From assembly GCA_905182745.1 (NCBI GenBank), contig CAJJCR010000017.1, positions 1 through 47,805 of the forward strand: 47,805 nucleotides of DNA. Direction: 5' to 3'. Every line of letters starts with the position of its first letter. The stretch's first letter is position 1. The DNA comes from Bacteroidetes bacterium MED-G20 (lineage in GTDB: Bacteria; Bacteroidota; Bacteroidia; Flavobacteriales_D; Parvicellaceae). The position numbers and the translations under genes were made by a program. The notes beneath the pieces were generated by a model, which searched no databases, was not told the origin of the DNA, and was given only the letters and a program-made list of their open reading frames with translations. Positions 19,440 to 31,053 of the stretch are shown here, piece by piece.

Positions 19440-19443
19440 TATT

Positions 19444-19465
19444 AAAGCCCTCAGGGGCTTTTTTG
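19444..19465 (+). terminator. Rho-independent terminator after the CDGSH gene
   Basis: AAAGCCC and GGGCTTT with a TCAG loop, followed by TTTTG. It separates the YceI/CDGSH pair from the efflux operon. Confidence 0.85.
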
Positions 19466-19506
19466 TTTGTTACAATATTTTAACAAATAACTAAATCATA
19501 AAAAAC

Positions 19507-19514
19507 TATATTTG
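19507..19514 (+). promoter_or_regulatory. Candidate -7 box of the RND efflux operon
   Basis: TATATTTG matches TAnnTTTG and lies 18 nt before the ATG at 19533. A TTG -33 element at normal spacing is not evident. Confidence 0.45.
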
Positions 19515-19532
19515 CACCTTCATATAAAAGCA

Positions 19533-20687
19533 ATGAAAATTCGTAAAATCATTATTACCGTAGTTCTTTTACTATTATTGGGGTTATTATTTATGGTTGG
19601 TAGTATTAGCTATGAGTCCGGAGTGAGTTATGGAGAATCTAACGCCGAGGAAATTAGAGCTTCAAAAATCAAAAACGTAAGTGCTATAGTTTCTTCCAAA
19701 TTTGTCAATGTTGAAATGGTTTCCAACGAGACCTACCCAGTGCTAGTTTCAGGATCTGGAAGAGTTATGGCAGGGACCATGATTAATATTTCCTCTGAAG
19801 TTCAAGGTCTATTAAACAGTCCTATCTCCCTTAAAAAAGGAACTTCTTTTAATAAAGGAGATTTACTTTTTAAAATTAGAGATACAGATGCAAAGTTAAT
19901 GCTTGCTGCAAGAAAGAGCAATTATCTTAGCCAGTGGACTTCTGTCTTGCCAGATTTAGCAACAGATCATTCAGAACAATACGACAAATGGTATAATTTT
20001 TTTAATTCTATTGCAGTTGATCAGCCACTGGAAGAATTCCCGAAATTCACTACATCTAGAGAAAAAAACTTTGTTATATCTAGAAAACTTTTGGCCGAAT
20101 ATTTAAATATAAAAAGTGATGAATATAGATTAACCAAATATTTTCAAATGGCTCCTTTCAACGGTTCTATCGTAGAGGCTTTTATTGACCAGGGTGCTAT
20201 TGTAAATCCAGGAAGTCCAGTTATTCAAATAATAAGAGACGATGAGCTAGAAATAGAAATTCCTCTTGCAGTAAAATATATGCAAAAAATAAAAATCGGA
20301 AACCCTGTTACCTTAATAGAGAATGAAATTGAATTTATGGGTAAAGTAGCTCGTATAGGAAATTTTATCAATGCCAATACACAAAGTGTTCCAGTCTATA
20401 TAAAACCAATTAACAAACTTCCGTTGTATTATGGGATGTATGTAAAAGCAAAATTAGAACTCAATGCTTTAGAAATGGTTTGTAAAATTCCAAGGACTGC
20501 TATTTTTGGAGAAAATAAAATCTACAGAATGGATAAGGACAGCACCATCCATAGTACTGAAATTAATATAAGATCTAGCGATGATAGATACTACTATGTG
20601 GATAACCTTAAAGATTCTATTTACTATCTACCTCAGCCTATTGTAAATGCAAAAGACAGTATTAAAATAACTCCGATTTTTAAATAA
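19533..20687 (+). CDS. RND efflux membrane fusion protein (HlyD/AcrA type)
   Basis: 384 residues from ATG 19533; an upstream TTG at 19512 would only add seven residues in front of the signal anchor. The N-terminal hydrophobic segment ([20 protein letters not shown]) anchors it in the inner membrane. The biotinyl-lipoyl-like halves are seen at VSGSGRVMAGTMINISSEVQ ... KGTSFNKGDLLFKI and at FQMAPFNGSIVEAFIDQGAI. The beta-barrel region follows (EIPLAVKYMQKIKIGNPVTL). The usual helical hairpin is short. It bridges the RND pump to a TolC channel and is the first gene of the three-gene set. Frame is intact. Confidence 0.88.
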   Translation: MKIRKIIITVVLLLLLGLLFMVGSISYESGVSYGESNAEEIRASKIKNVSAIVSSKFVNVEMVSNETYPVLVSGSGRVMAGTMINISSEVQGLLNSPISLKKGTSFNKGDLLFKIRDTDAKLMLAARKSNYLSQWTSVLPDLATDHSEQYDKWYNFFNSIAVDQPLEEFPKFTTSREKNFVISRKLLAEYLNIKSDEYRLTKYFQMAPFNGSIVEAFIDQGAIVNPGSPVIQIIRDDELEIEIPLAVKYMQKIKIGNPVTLIENEIEFMGKVARIGNFINANTQSVPVYIKPINKLPLYYGMYVKAKLELNALEMVCKIPRTAIFGENKIYRMDKDSTIHSTEINIRSSDDRYYYVDNLKDSIYYLPQPIVNAKDSIKITPIFK

Positions 20688-20688
20688 A

Positions 20689-23600
20689 ATGAAGAAACTT
20701 ATAGCCTACTTTATAAAGTTTCCAATATGGGCAAATGCACTAATTGTTATTACTGGAATAGTAGGTCTTTTGAGTTTGTTTTTAATGCCTAAATCATTTT
20801 TCCCTGAGATGAATCCCAACAGGGTCTACATTGCAGTTTCCTATCCTGGAGCATCTCCAAAAGAAATTGAAGAAGGCATTACAACAAGAGTTGAAGAATC
20901 TCTTAATGGTATTCAAAACGTAAAAGAAATTACTTCGAAATCCTCTGAAAATGTTTCTAATATAACTGTTACAGGTGAGGAAGGAATTTATGTAGACGAA
21001 ATGCTTCAGGACGTAAAGAATGCTGTAGATGGTATTTCTCAATTTCCTGCAGGCGCTGAAAAACCAATTGTCTATGCCCAAACTTCAAGAGGAATGGGAG
21101 GAATGAGTAATGTTGTGGGTTTTTATTCTCTATATGGCCCGGACAATCTTTGGGAATTAAAAAAAATGGCAGAGAAAATTGAAAGAGAGTTACTTGCCTC
21201 TAAAGAAATTAGCCAAATAGAAGTTTTAGGATATCCTCCAGTGATTATAGCTGTAGATATAAGAGAGAATGATTTATTAAAATACGGACTCAACTTCAAC
21301 TTTATTTCCAATGTCATAAGAATGAGTAACATAGACCTTTCCGGAGGCAGTGTTAAAACTAACGAGGAGGAAATAATTATTCGTTCTATGAACCGTTCTA
21401 CCGATCCTGAAATAGTAAAAGAGATAGTGATTTTTGCAAAACCAAACGGAGATGTGATAAAATTAAAAGATATAGCCGATGTAAAATTAGATTTCTCAGA
21501 AGTTCCGATGAAAAACTATGTAAATGGTAAGCGTGGAGTAAGTTTTATTGTTAAAAAAACGGTAGACGAGGATTTAGATAAAATTGCAGATGAAATGACT
21601 TCTTACATCTCTAAGTTCAATAAAAAGGAAGAAAAATTTAAAATGCGTTCTCTTTTTCAATTTGCTGATCTTTTGGACCAAAGCGTATCGATACTCTTTC
21701 CAATAATTTAGTGATTGGGTTATTTTTAGTTTGTCTTGTATTAGGACTGTTTTTAAGTTTACGATTATCACTTTGGGTAGCATTTGGAATCCCTTTTTCA
21801 TTCATAGGAATGATTTCATTTGGAATACTTTATGGAATGACTATAAATATGATTTCCTTATTTGGAATGATATTGGTGGTAGGAATATTGGTTGACGACG
21901 GAATTGTAATTGCGGAAAACATATATGCGCATTTTGAACGTGGTAAATCTCCAATGAGAGCTGCTTTAGACGGGACTAGTGAAGTGATGAATGCAGTTTT
22001 CACTTCTGTTTTAACTACAGTATTTGCATTTTCTACTTTATTATTTGTTGGTGGGGAAATGGAAATGATGCAGGAAATGGCATTTAGCGTAATTGCTTGT
22101 CTGCTGTTTTCTTTGATTGAAGCATTTTTAATACTACCCTCTCATCTGGCAAGCAAAAAGATACTAAAGCCCAACGATAGCAAGTTTCGAAAGGCATTAA
22201 ATAATGTGGTTAATTACGTTAGAGAAGGCTACGGAAGGGTATTAGAAAAAATACTACAAAGACACCGTTTGCATGTATGGGGACCTATGGGCTTTATTTT
22301 TTTAATTGTTGTCTTGTTTAACTTTGGATGGATTAGGTGGACATTTTTTCCTAGTATTCCTTTTGACAGCATTCTTGTTGAGTTTACTTATCAGCCTGGA
22401 GAAAGGGAAAATAAAACAGAGAACTTTCTTTGGTACTGTGATTCTATTGTAGAAGAATACAACCAGGAGTTAATAAAAAGATACAACGATACAATCATAA
22501 CTTACAAGTCCGTTAGTGTTGGAAGTACAGAAAACTTAGGAGAATATGGATCTCATGTTGGTTCTGTTAGAATTTCTGTCAAAGAAAATGACCACATTTC
22601 AACTATTGATATGTCTAATGAATTAAGAATGAAATTCCCAGAAGATTCCGTTAGACTATTGGAAAAATTTACTGTTGGTGGCCAGCAGAGGTTTGGAAAA
22701 GAAGTATCTATTTCTTTACAAAGTGAAGAAAGTAAAGAACTTGAAACTGCAGCAAACTGGATGAAAGATCAAATAGGTGGTTTTCCAGAAGTTAAGAGTG
22801 TTTTAGACAATAGTGGAATTGGAAATAGAGAATTACATCTTAAACTCAAATCCAAAGCTTACCTACTAGGGTTAAATGAAATGGCTATTTCTAACCAAAT
22901 AAGACAGGGTTTCTTTGGTCAAGAAGTACAAAGACTAATTAAAGGTAGAGATGAAATAAAGATTTGGTTGCGTTACCCATTTTCAGATAGAAACTCAATA
23001 GCAGATATTGAAAATACTAGAATCAAAACCGATTTAGGCCAAGAATTCCCTCTTAAAGAATTGGCAGACTACTCTATAAAAAGAGGTAAAATAAAAATTA
23101 ACCATATAGATGGAAAAAAAGAAATAAGAATAGATGCTCGTTTGGTTGATTCCGAACTATCTGGACAAGTTAATTCTCAAATTAAAAGAGATGTTCTTCC
23201 AAAACTTCTATCCAAGTTTCCTAATGTTAATTACCAAATTAAAGGCCAAGCTGAAAGAGCACAAGATTCTGGACAAAGACTGGGTATAGCTTTTATGATA
23301 AGTATTATTTTGATAATGATGACTATTTCTTTAAACTTCAAATCCTTCTATCAAAGTAGATTAATTCTTATGGTAGTTCCAGTTGGAGTCTTCAGCGCAT
23401 TATTGGGTCACGGCATAGTTGGTAAACCTTTTTCAACTCTAAGTGTATGGGGGGTGGTTGCTCTTGTGGGAATTTTGGTTAACGACGCAGTAGTTATGTT
23501 AGACCAGTTTAATAAGAATTTAGCAATGGGAATGCCCATAAAAGAGGCTGTTTTAAAAGCTGGGGTTTCAAGATTTAGAGCAATTACATTAACTACCATT

Positions 23601-23873
23601 ACAACAGTTGCAGGTCTATATCCTTTAATTTTAGAAACTAGTTTTCAAGCTCAATTTTTAATACCTATGGCTATTTCAGTCGCTTATGGGGTATTATTTG
23701 GAACAATTATATTATTACTTTATTTCCCTCCACTAATATTGTATTTCAACGATATTAAAAGAACTAGGAAGTGGATATGGGAAGGTGGAAAGAATGCTCC
23801 TGAATGGAAAGATGTAGAACCAGTTTTAGAAAATCAAAAAAGAATTCAAGAATTTGATGAAAAAGATCATTAG
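20689..23873 (+). CDS. RND family efflux transporter, inner-membrane pump, one frameshift
   Basis: About 1061 residues, full length for the family, joined across one break near 21690 in the end of the first periplasmic loop (GPKRIDTLSNNLVIGLFL in the second frame). N-terminus: one helix, then FFPEMNPNRVYIAVSYPGAS and PKEIEEGITTRVEESLNG, the porter-domain hallmark. The membrane part contains GMILVVGILVDDGIVIAENI with the adjacent aspartates of the proton relay. The second half repeats the layout: periplasmic domain, then VWGVVALVGILVNDAVVMLD. It uses the proton gradient to export drugs, lipids or metals; the substrate is not readable. It starts 1 nt after the fusion protein and overlaps the TolC gene by 17 nt. 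Confidence 0.88.
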
Positions 23874-25171
23874 CATATTATTTTTTTTTCCTCTTGTATT
23901 TTTCTCTCAGGATTCGTTAAGCTCTAAGTAAGGCTATAGAAATTGGGTTAGAGAAAAACTACGATATAAGACTTACTTTAAAAAATGTTGAAATAAATAA
24001 AATATTTAATAATTGGGGAGAAGCCGGGAGATTACCACAAGTTAATATTAATGCTGGTCAAAATAATTCTATATCTGATCAAAGAAATAATCCCATATCG
24101 TTTGCTCCATTTCTTTTTCTATCCAACGATGTAAGTGGTGGATTAGCTATGAATTGGACTATTTTTAATGGTTTTGCGTGTAAGAGCCAATAAAACAAAA
24201 TTAGAGCAATTAGAACTACAAAGTGAGAACACTGCAACTCTAGCTATAGAAAATACCATTCATGGGATAATTCTTGCTTATTACCAAGCTAAAATGCAAA
24301 AGGAGCAACTAATTCTTTTAAATAATGTGATGACTCTCAGCAAAGAAAAATTTAACCAGCAACAAGTTAAAAGTGATTTGGGTATTGGTGTAAAATTTGA
24401 TTTATTACAATTTGAAGGAAATTTATATACAGATAGTTCTAATAAAATTCTTCAAAATTTAGCACAAAGAAACGCTGTGAGAAACTTGAACTTAATAATG
24501 GGTGAAGATGTGATAAAGAATGGATTTAACTTCTGAAATTAAACCTGATTTAAATATAAAAGACTTAAGTACTCTTAAAAAAGAAATGCTTTCTAACAAT
24601 ACCAACATAAAAAATCAATATATAAATATAGCATTAACTCAGCAGGATATTTCTCTTGCAAAATCTCAATTTTTTCCTGTAGTAAGTTTCAATTCTGGAT
24701 TTAATTCTAGTGTGGGAGTTTTAAATACCAACGATGTTAACTCACCTATTTCAAATGCGCAAAGTAAAAACTTAAATTATTATGGGAATTTCACCTCTGA
24801 ATTTCAAATTATACGATGGAGGAAAAGTAAGGAGAGGAATTAAAGCTTTAGAATTACAAAACGAAGTAGATCAGCTAAGAACTTCTCAAATGATCGATCA
24901 GCTTAATTTTGAGTTAACCAATGTATATGAACTCTATTTAACAAGACTTCAAATATTTGAACTAACTAAAAAAGCATTTTTTGTTTCAAAAGACAATATG
25001 GATATAGCAAAACTAAAAGAAGAAAGTGGATTGATAAATTCATTTAATTTTAGAGATATACAAATGGCATATTTATCTGCAGGTGTTGCTTTGTACCAAG
25101 CAAGTTATGACTTACTAGAATCCAATGCTACCCTACTTAAAATGACTGGAAAAATTATTCAGAAAAATTAA
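23857..25171 (+). CDS. TolC family outer-membrane channel, frameshifted
   Basis: About 437 residues in at least five pieces. It starts at ATG 23857 inside the end of the pump gene with a signal peptide (MKKIISILFFFPLVFFSQ). After breaks: SKAIEIGLEKNYDIRLTLKN (the usual TolC opening), LPQVNINAGQNNSI, VSGGLAMNWTIFNGF, then long helices (NTIHGIILAYYQAKMQKEQL, FNQQQVKSDLGIG). The second repeat reads NIALTQQDISLAKSQFFPVV, SPLNFKLYDGGKVRRGI, then TNVYELYLTRLQIFELTK and ends KMTGKIIQKN. It should form the trimeric exit duct for the fusion protein and pump just upstream. Confidence 0.82.
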
Positions 25172-25186
25172 AAAAATTTAATACAG

Positions 25187-25204
25187 TAGTATGCATGCAT
25201 ACTA
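25187..25204. promoter_or_regulatory. 18-bp perfect palindrome, probable MarR operator
   Basis: TAGTATGCATGCATACTA is perfectly symmetric and lies between the TolC stop and the MarR start codon (20 nt downstream). A palindrome of this length next to a marR-type gene is the usual form of a self-regulated operator, and it would control the whole beta-oxidation operon. Binding is inferred. Confidence 0.65.
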
Positions 25205-25223
25205 AATTTTATATATTTAATAG

Positions 25224-25655
25224 ATGAAACCAACCGAAACAGCAGATTTCCATATAAGATGGTCTTGGTACAATATATCTAGAATGTATAATACACAAGC
25301 AAATGAGTATGGAGGAACAATGGCCATAGGATACACTTTATTAAATATTGATAAAGATGGAACCCATCTATGAAACTAGGACCAAAAATGGGAATGGAAC
25401 CAAGAAGCTTAACTAGAATGATAAAATCTCTAGAAGAAAAAGGCTGGATAGAAAAGAGAATGGACAATAGTGATAAAAGAATGGTAAATATTCACCTTAC
25501 AGAAACTGGAGAAAAAAATGAGAAACCTTTCAAGAAGTTCTGTTATAAAATTCAACAAGACCATTCAAGAAAAAATTAACAACAGTGAATTAAAAACATG
25601 TTTTAAAGTTCTAGGTGAAATCAACCAACTTATAGACAATAATAAAATATTTTAA
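25224..25655 (+). CDS. MarR family transcriptional regulator, frameshifted
   Basis: About 144 residues from ATG 25224 ([20 protein letters not shown]) with breaks near 25365 and 25525. The winged-helix core is intact: [40 protein letters not shown], followed by the C-terminal dimer helix ([20 protein letters not shown]). It begins 3 nt before the 3-hydroxyacyl-CoA dehydrogenase gene and so leads that operon. By family analogy it should respond to an acyl-CoA or fatty acid and repress its own operon through the palindrome 20 nt upstream. The effector is inferred, not seen. Confidence 0.8.
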
Positions 25656-25658
25656 AAA

Positions 25659-28040
25659 TGATTAAAAACATAAAAAAAGTAGCTGTATTAGGTTCTGGAA
25701 TTATGGGTTCGGGTATAGCCTGTCATCTTGCAAATGTAGATATGGAAGTTCTATTATTGGATATGGTGCCTAGAAGATAAACTATCTGAAAAAAATAAAA
25801 AATCTAGAAATAGCTTGGTGGATTTGTCATTAATGAACTCTGTAAAGTCCAAACCTTCTCCCCTTTTTACAAAATCAAAATTAAAAAATATTACTACAGG
25901 TAATTTTACAGATGATTTTGAGAAAATAAAACATTGCGACTGGATAATAGAAGTGGTAGTGGAAAGGTTAGAGATAAAAAAAATCATTTTTGAAGAAGTA
26001 GATCAGTTCCGAAAAGAAGGGAGTTTAGTTTCAAGCAATACATCTGGAATTCCAATTAATTCCATGATAGAAAACAGATCGGAGGATTTTAAAAATCATT
26101 TTTTTGGAAGTCATTTTTTCAATCCAGCTAGATACTTGCGATTGCTAGAAATAATACCTACAAAGCACACCAATAAAGAAACCATAGACTTCATGATAGA
26201 TTTTGGTGAAAAAATATTGGGTAAAAGTTCTGTTTTATGCAAAGACACCCCAGGTTTTATAGCCAATAGAATTGGCGTATTTGCCATTCAGGAACTATTC
26301 CATACGGTGAAAGAAATGAATCTAACTGTAGGGGAAGTAGATTTACTAACAGGACCTATTATGGGGCGTGCAAAGTCGGCTACTTTTAGGACATGTGATG
26401 TGGTTGGATTGGATACGTTAGTTCACGTTGCAAATGGACTAAAAATAAATTGTCCAAAAGACGAAAGAAACAATGTATTTGAAATTCCAGACTTTGTTGA
26501 AAAGATGAAAGAAAATAATTGGCTAGGCAGCAAATCTGGACAAGGATTTTATAAAAAATCTAAGGATGAAAATGGAAAAAGAAATATTCTAGAACTTGAT
26601 CTTTCTACCCTAGAATATTCAAAAAAACAAAAATCAAAATTTGAAACTATTTCCAAAGCCAAAAAAATAGAAAATTTAACAGATAGAATGAAAGTTCTAT
26701 TTAATGGAAAGGATAGGGCTGGTGAGTTTTACAGAAAAATATTTGCTGGGTTATTTAGTTACTCTGCTTGTAGAATTCCTGAAATATCTGAGGATATATT
26801 TTTATTAGACGAGGCCATGAAAGCTGGTTTTGGTTGGGAAATGGGACCTTTTGAAATGTGGGATGCCGTTGGTTTTATGCAAGGTTTAGATATAATTAAA
26901 AAGCTTGGTCTTAAAACACCTAATTGGATAGAAAATATTGAAGGAAATATAGACTTTAAGTTTTATGATTTAAAACAAGGCGTTAAATACTTCTACGACA
27001 TTAAAACTGAGCAACAAACAATCATTCCTGGATTAGAGAATATAATATCTATTAAAAGTTTGGATAAAAGCTCTTTAGTATGGGGTAATAAAGAAGCCTC
27101 TATATTAGATATTGGAGATGGAATTATCAATGTTTCTTTTCATTCTAAAATGAATACCATTGGTAGTGAAATATTACAGGCACTGAATCATGCTATTAAT
27201 TTGGCTGAAGCTGGAAAATACAAGGGAATTGTTATTGCAAACGAAGGCGCTAATTTCTCAGCTGGAGCCAATGTTGGTATTCTATTTATGCTAGCTGCAG
27301 AACAAGAGTATGAAGAACTTGAAATTGCTGTCAAGAGATTTCAAAATACAACTATGAGACTTAGGTACTCTTCCATTCCAGTTGTTGCTGCTCCACACGG
27401 AATGACTCTAGGTGGTGGTTGTGAAATATGTCTACATGCCGATAAAGTTATTGCCCATGCAGAAACTTATATGGGATTGGTTGAATTTGGGGTTGGGCTA
27501 ATTCCTGGCGGTGGAGGAACCAAAGAAATGGCGCTTAGTTCTCAGACGGATTAAAACAAGGAGATATGAGAATTAACAGGTTTAGAGATAACTTTTTAAC
27601 CATTGGTCAAGCCAAAGTTTCTAGCTCAGCTTCAGAAGCCATAGAATTGGGTTTTTTGAGAAAAGGAATAGATGAGATAATAATTTCTAGAAAAAATCAA
27701 ATAGCATATGCCAAGGAAATGTGTTTGAAACTACACGAAAAAGGATACGTCCAAAAAAATATGCGTAAAGACATTACAGTTTGGGTCAAGAAGGACTAGG
27801 AATAGTTTATGCTGGTGCAAATTCTATGAAGTCTGGCAGCTACATGTCGAATACGATCAAGTTATTTCAGAAAAATTGGGCTATGTGCTAGCAGGTGGAG
27901 ATTTATCTCAACTTACCGAAGTATCGGAAAAATATTTACTGGATATAGAGAGAAGAGCATTCTTAGAATTATGTTCTGAGAAAAAGACTCTGGAAAGAAT
28001 ACAAAGCTTGTTACAAACGGGTAAAATTTTAAGAAATTAA
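25659..28040 (+). CDS. 3-hydroxyacyl-CoA dehydrogenase / enoyl-CoA hydratase (FadB-like), frameshifted
   Basis: About 794 residues, the normal length, with breaks near 25770, 27545 and 27770. N-terminal NAD-binding fold: [20 protein letters not shown]. Dehydrogenase motifs: [39 protein letters not shown] with the catalytic His, and [16 protein letters not shown]. The C-terminal third is crotonase-like: [33 protein letters not shown] and [16 protein letters not shown], with the two expected Glu. The order dehydrogenase then hydratase is opposite to E. coli FadB and is the usual form in Bacteroidota. It carries out the two middle steps of fatty-acid beta-oxidation; thiolase and acyl-CoA dehydrogenase follow in the same operon. 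Confidence 0.9.
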
Positions 28041-28052
28041 TTATAATAAGTT

Positions 28053-29231
28053 ATGAAAACAGCATATATAGTAGGTGGATATAGATCGGCCGTTGGAAAA
28101 TCTGGTAAAGGAGTGTTTAGATTTACTAGACCAGATGAAATGGGCAAACAAGTTGTCCAACATTTATTAAAAGATTTTCCAGAACTAGATACCAATAGAA
28201 TAGACGACATAATAGTTGGAAATGCAACTCCTGAGGCAGAACAAGGTCTGAACTTGGCCAGAATGATTTCACTTATGGGTTTGAATACAGATAAAGTTCC
28301 TGGAATGACCATCAATAGATATTGTTCTTCGGGACTTCAGAGTATAGCGCTTGCAAAGTATCAAATTGAGTCTGGTGCTGCAGACTGTATTATAGCAGGA
28401 GGTGTAGAATGCATGTCTCCCATTCCTTTTGGAGGATGGAGAATTGTTCCCAATCATAAGGTAACTAAAGAGAATCCAGAATGGTATTGGGGAATGGGAC
28501 TTACTGCAGAAGCAGTAGCCAAAAAGGTTTAAGTTAGTAGAGAAATCCAAGATGAGTTTGCATTAAGTCTCATTTAAAAGCAATATCAGCCATTGAAAAT
28601 GGACGATTTGAAAGCCAGATAGCTCCCATAGAAATCAATCATATTTTTTTGGATGAAGAAGAAAAGCAACAGGAAAAAAAATACATTTGCTAAAGTGGAT
28701 GAAGGACCAAGAAAAAACTCAAATATTGAATCCCTAAAAAATTAAGACCAGTTTTTAAGAAGGAGGAACTGTAACAGCAGGAAATTCCTCCCAAACATCG
28801 GATGGAGCCGCATTTGTAATGGTAATGTCTGAAGAAATGGTTAAAGAAATGAATATTGAACCTATCGCTAGACTAATTAGCTACTAAGGTTATTGGACTA
28901 GCTCCAGAAATAATGGGCGTTGGTCCATTGTACGCAATTCCAGAAGCATTAAAGCAGCCGGAATGAAACTAGGAGATCTTGAGCAAATAGAACTTAATGA
29001 AGCATTTGCTTCTCAGTCAGTAGCTATTATTAAAGAATTAGGACTAAATCCAGAAATAGTTAATGTAAATGGAGGAGCAATTGCTTTGGGACATCCTCTT
29101 GGGTGTACTGGTGCAAAACTAAGTGTTCAATTACTTAATGAAATGAGGTTAGAAAACAAAAAATTGGAGCAGTTACCATGTGTGTAGGTACAGGTCAAGG
29201 AGCATGTGGAATATTTGAACTTTTAAACTAA
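28053..29231 (+). CDS. Acetyl-CoA C-acyltransferase (thiolase), frameshifted
   Basis: About 393 residues as expected. The first 159 are continuous ([20 protein letters not shown]; active-site Cys in [27 protein letters not shown]). The stretch 28525-28960 carries several breaks but still reads as thiolase in pieces ([40 protein letters not shown]). The end is continuous again: [35 protein letters not shown] with the catalytic His, and [12 protein letters not shown] with the second Cys. It cleaves 3-ketoacyl-CoA with CoA and works with the preceding bifunctional enzyme. Confidence 0.9.
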
Positions 29232-29241
29232 ATACATAGAA

Positions 29242-31046
29242 ATGGAGATAAAAGAAATAGAAAAAACAGAAGTCCTTAAAGGGAGGCGAATTCTTAGTTA
29301 AAGAAACTAATGCAAAAGACGTTTTTATAAGAGAAGAGTTTGGAGAAGAACAAATAATGATGTTAAACGCTACAGAAGAATTTTCAAAAATTGAAATTAA
29401 GCCAAACATAATGCGTTTTGAAGAAAAAGATTATGCACTAGTAGAAAGTTTGATGCGAAAAGCTGGTCAATTGGGTCTATTAGCGGTAAGTATACCTGAA
29501 AAATACCATGGTCTCGGAATGGGATTCAATACGGGAATGCTAATTTGTGAAGAAATATCTAGTTTAACTGGGTCTTTGGCTACTGCTTTTGGAGCCCACA
29601 CTGGGATTGGGACACTTCCTATATTACTTTATGGTAACGAGGAACAAAAGAATTACTATTTGCCAAAAATATCGTCTGGAGAATGGATTTCTTGTTATAA
29701 CCTTACAGAGCCAGATGCAGGGTCAGACGCAAACTCTGGAAAGACAAAAGCTGTCTTAACTTCAGATGGTGAACATTATGAAATAACTGGTCAAAAAATA
29801 TGGATTTCCAATGCAGGTTTTGCTCATGTATTTATAGTATTTGCAAGAATTGAAGATGACAAAAATATTACTGGCTTTGTATTTGAAAAAGACAAAGTAG
29901 AAGGGTTAACATTAAATCCAGAAGAGGCAAAACTAGGTATTAGATCTTCTTCTACTCGACAAGTGTTCTACAATAAAGTTAAAGTACCAAAATCGGCAAT
30001 GTTGGGCAAGAGAGGTGAAGGATTTAAAATTGCCATGAATTCATTAAACGTAGGAAGAATAAAATTAGGAATTGCAGTTACAGGTGCTTCTAAAAAAGTA
30101 ATTAACTATGCAATTGGTTATGCAAATGAACGAAAACAATTTAAAACTCCTATTTCTTCCTTTGGGGCAATTCAATTCAAACTTGCTGAAATGGCTACCA
30201 AAACTTATGTTGCAGATGCAGGAAATTACCGTTGTGGTCAAAACATTGAAGACAACATAAAAAGGTTAGAATCTGAAGGATTAGCACTTCAAGACGCAAA
30301 GCTTCAAGGCGTAGAAGAATATGCTATAGAATGTGCTATTCTAAAAGTTTTCTCATCGGAAGTAGTTCAATACACTCCGACGAAGCTGTTCAAATATATG
30401 GTGGAATGGGGTTTTCTGCAGAATCTGAGGTAGAGGCATGCTATAGAGATGCTAGAATTTCTAGAATTTATGAGGGAACCAATGAAATTAACAGATTATT
30501 AATTGTTAAAATGGTATTAAAAAAAGCAGTGACTGGTGAAATTGATTTTTTTGGACCAGCTAAAAATGTAGCAAAAGAATTAATGAGTATTCCTTCTTTT
30601 GAAGAACCTTCTAATGATTTTTAATGAATTTAAAGTTGATTTTGAAAAATTTAAAGAAGATTATTCTAATGGTCGCGGGAACAGCATCTGAAAAATTAGG
30701 AATTAAAATTGGAACAGAACAAGAACTGATGATGAATATTTCCGAGATGATTATAGATACTTATATGTTAGAATCTGCACTTTTAAAAACAGAAAAACTA
30801 ACCTCTAAAGAAGGAGCTATTAAAAACCAAGAAAGAATATCTATGTGTATTATTTTTCTTCACAGTACTATAGATAAATTTCAAAAAAATGGAAAAGAAG
30901 CTATTTATGCACTTTTAGAGGGTGACGAACAAAAAATACTATTATTAGGATTAAAAAGATTTACTAAAGTAAAACCGGATAATTTAAAGGAACATAGAAG
31001 AAGTATCGCTAAAAAGCTAATTGAAGAAAATTTATATTGTTTCTAG
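29242..31046 (+). CDS. Acyl-CoA dehydrogenase (about 600-residue type), frameshifted
   Basis: From ATG 29242 (MEIKEIEKTEVLKGGEFLVK) to the stop at 31044-31046, with breaks near 29280, 30355 and 30625-30680. FAD and substrate motifs: YNLTEPDAGSDANSGKTKA, KIWISNAGFAHVFIVFARI, EAVQIYGGMGFSAESEVEAC and RISRIYEGTNEINRL, whose Glu is the usual catalytic base. Beyond the core it has a C-terminal extension of about 180 residues (ASEKLGIKIGTEQELMMN ... IIFLHSTIDKF), as in long bacterial acyl-CoA dehydrogenases. It performs the first oxidation step of beta-oxidation and closes the operon. The next gene is convergent. Confidence 0.9.
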
Positions 31047-31053
31047 AAAATAT

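Noticed and set aside
25224-25655. MarR as the local repressor of the RND efflux operon just upstream
   Set aside because: It lies after tolC, has its own palindrome and leader region, and is 3 nt from the beta-oxidation genes. Control of efflux from here is possible but less supported.
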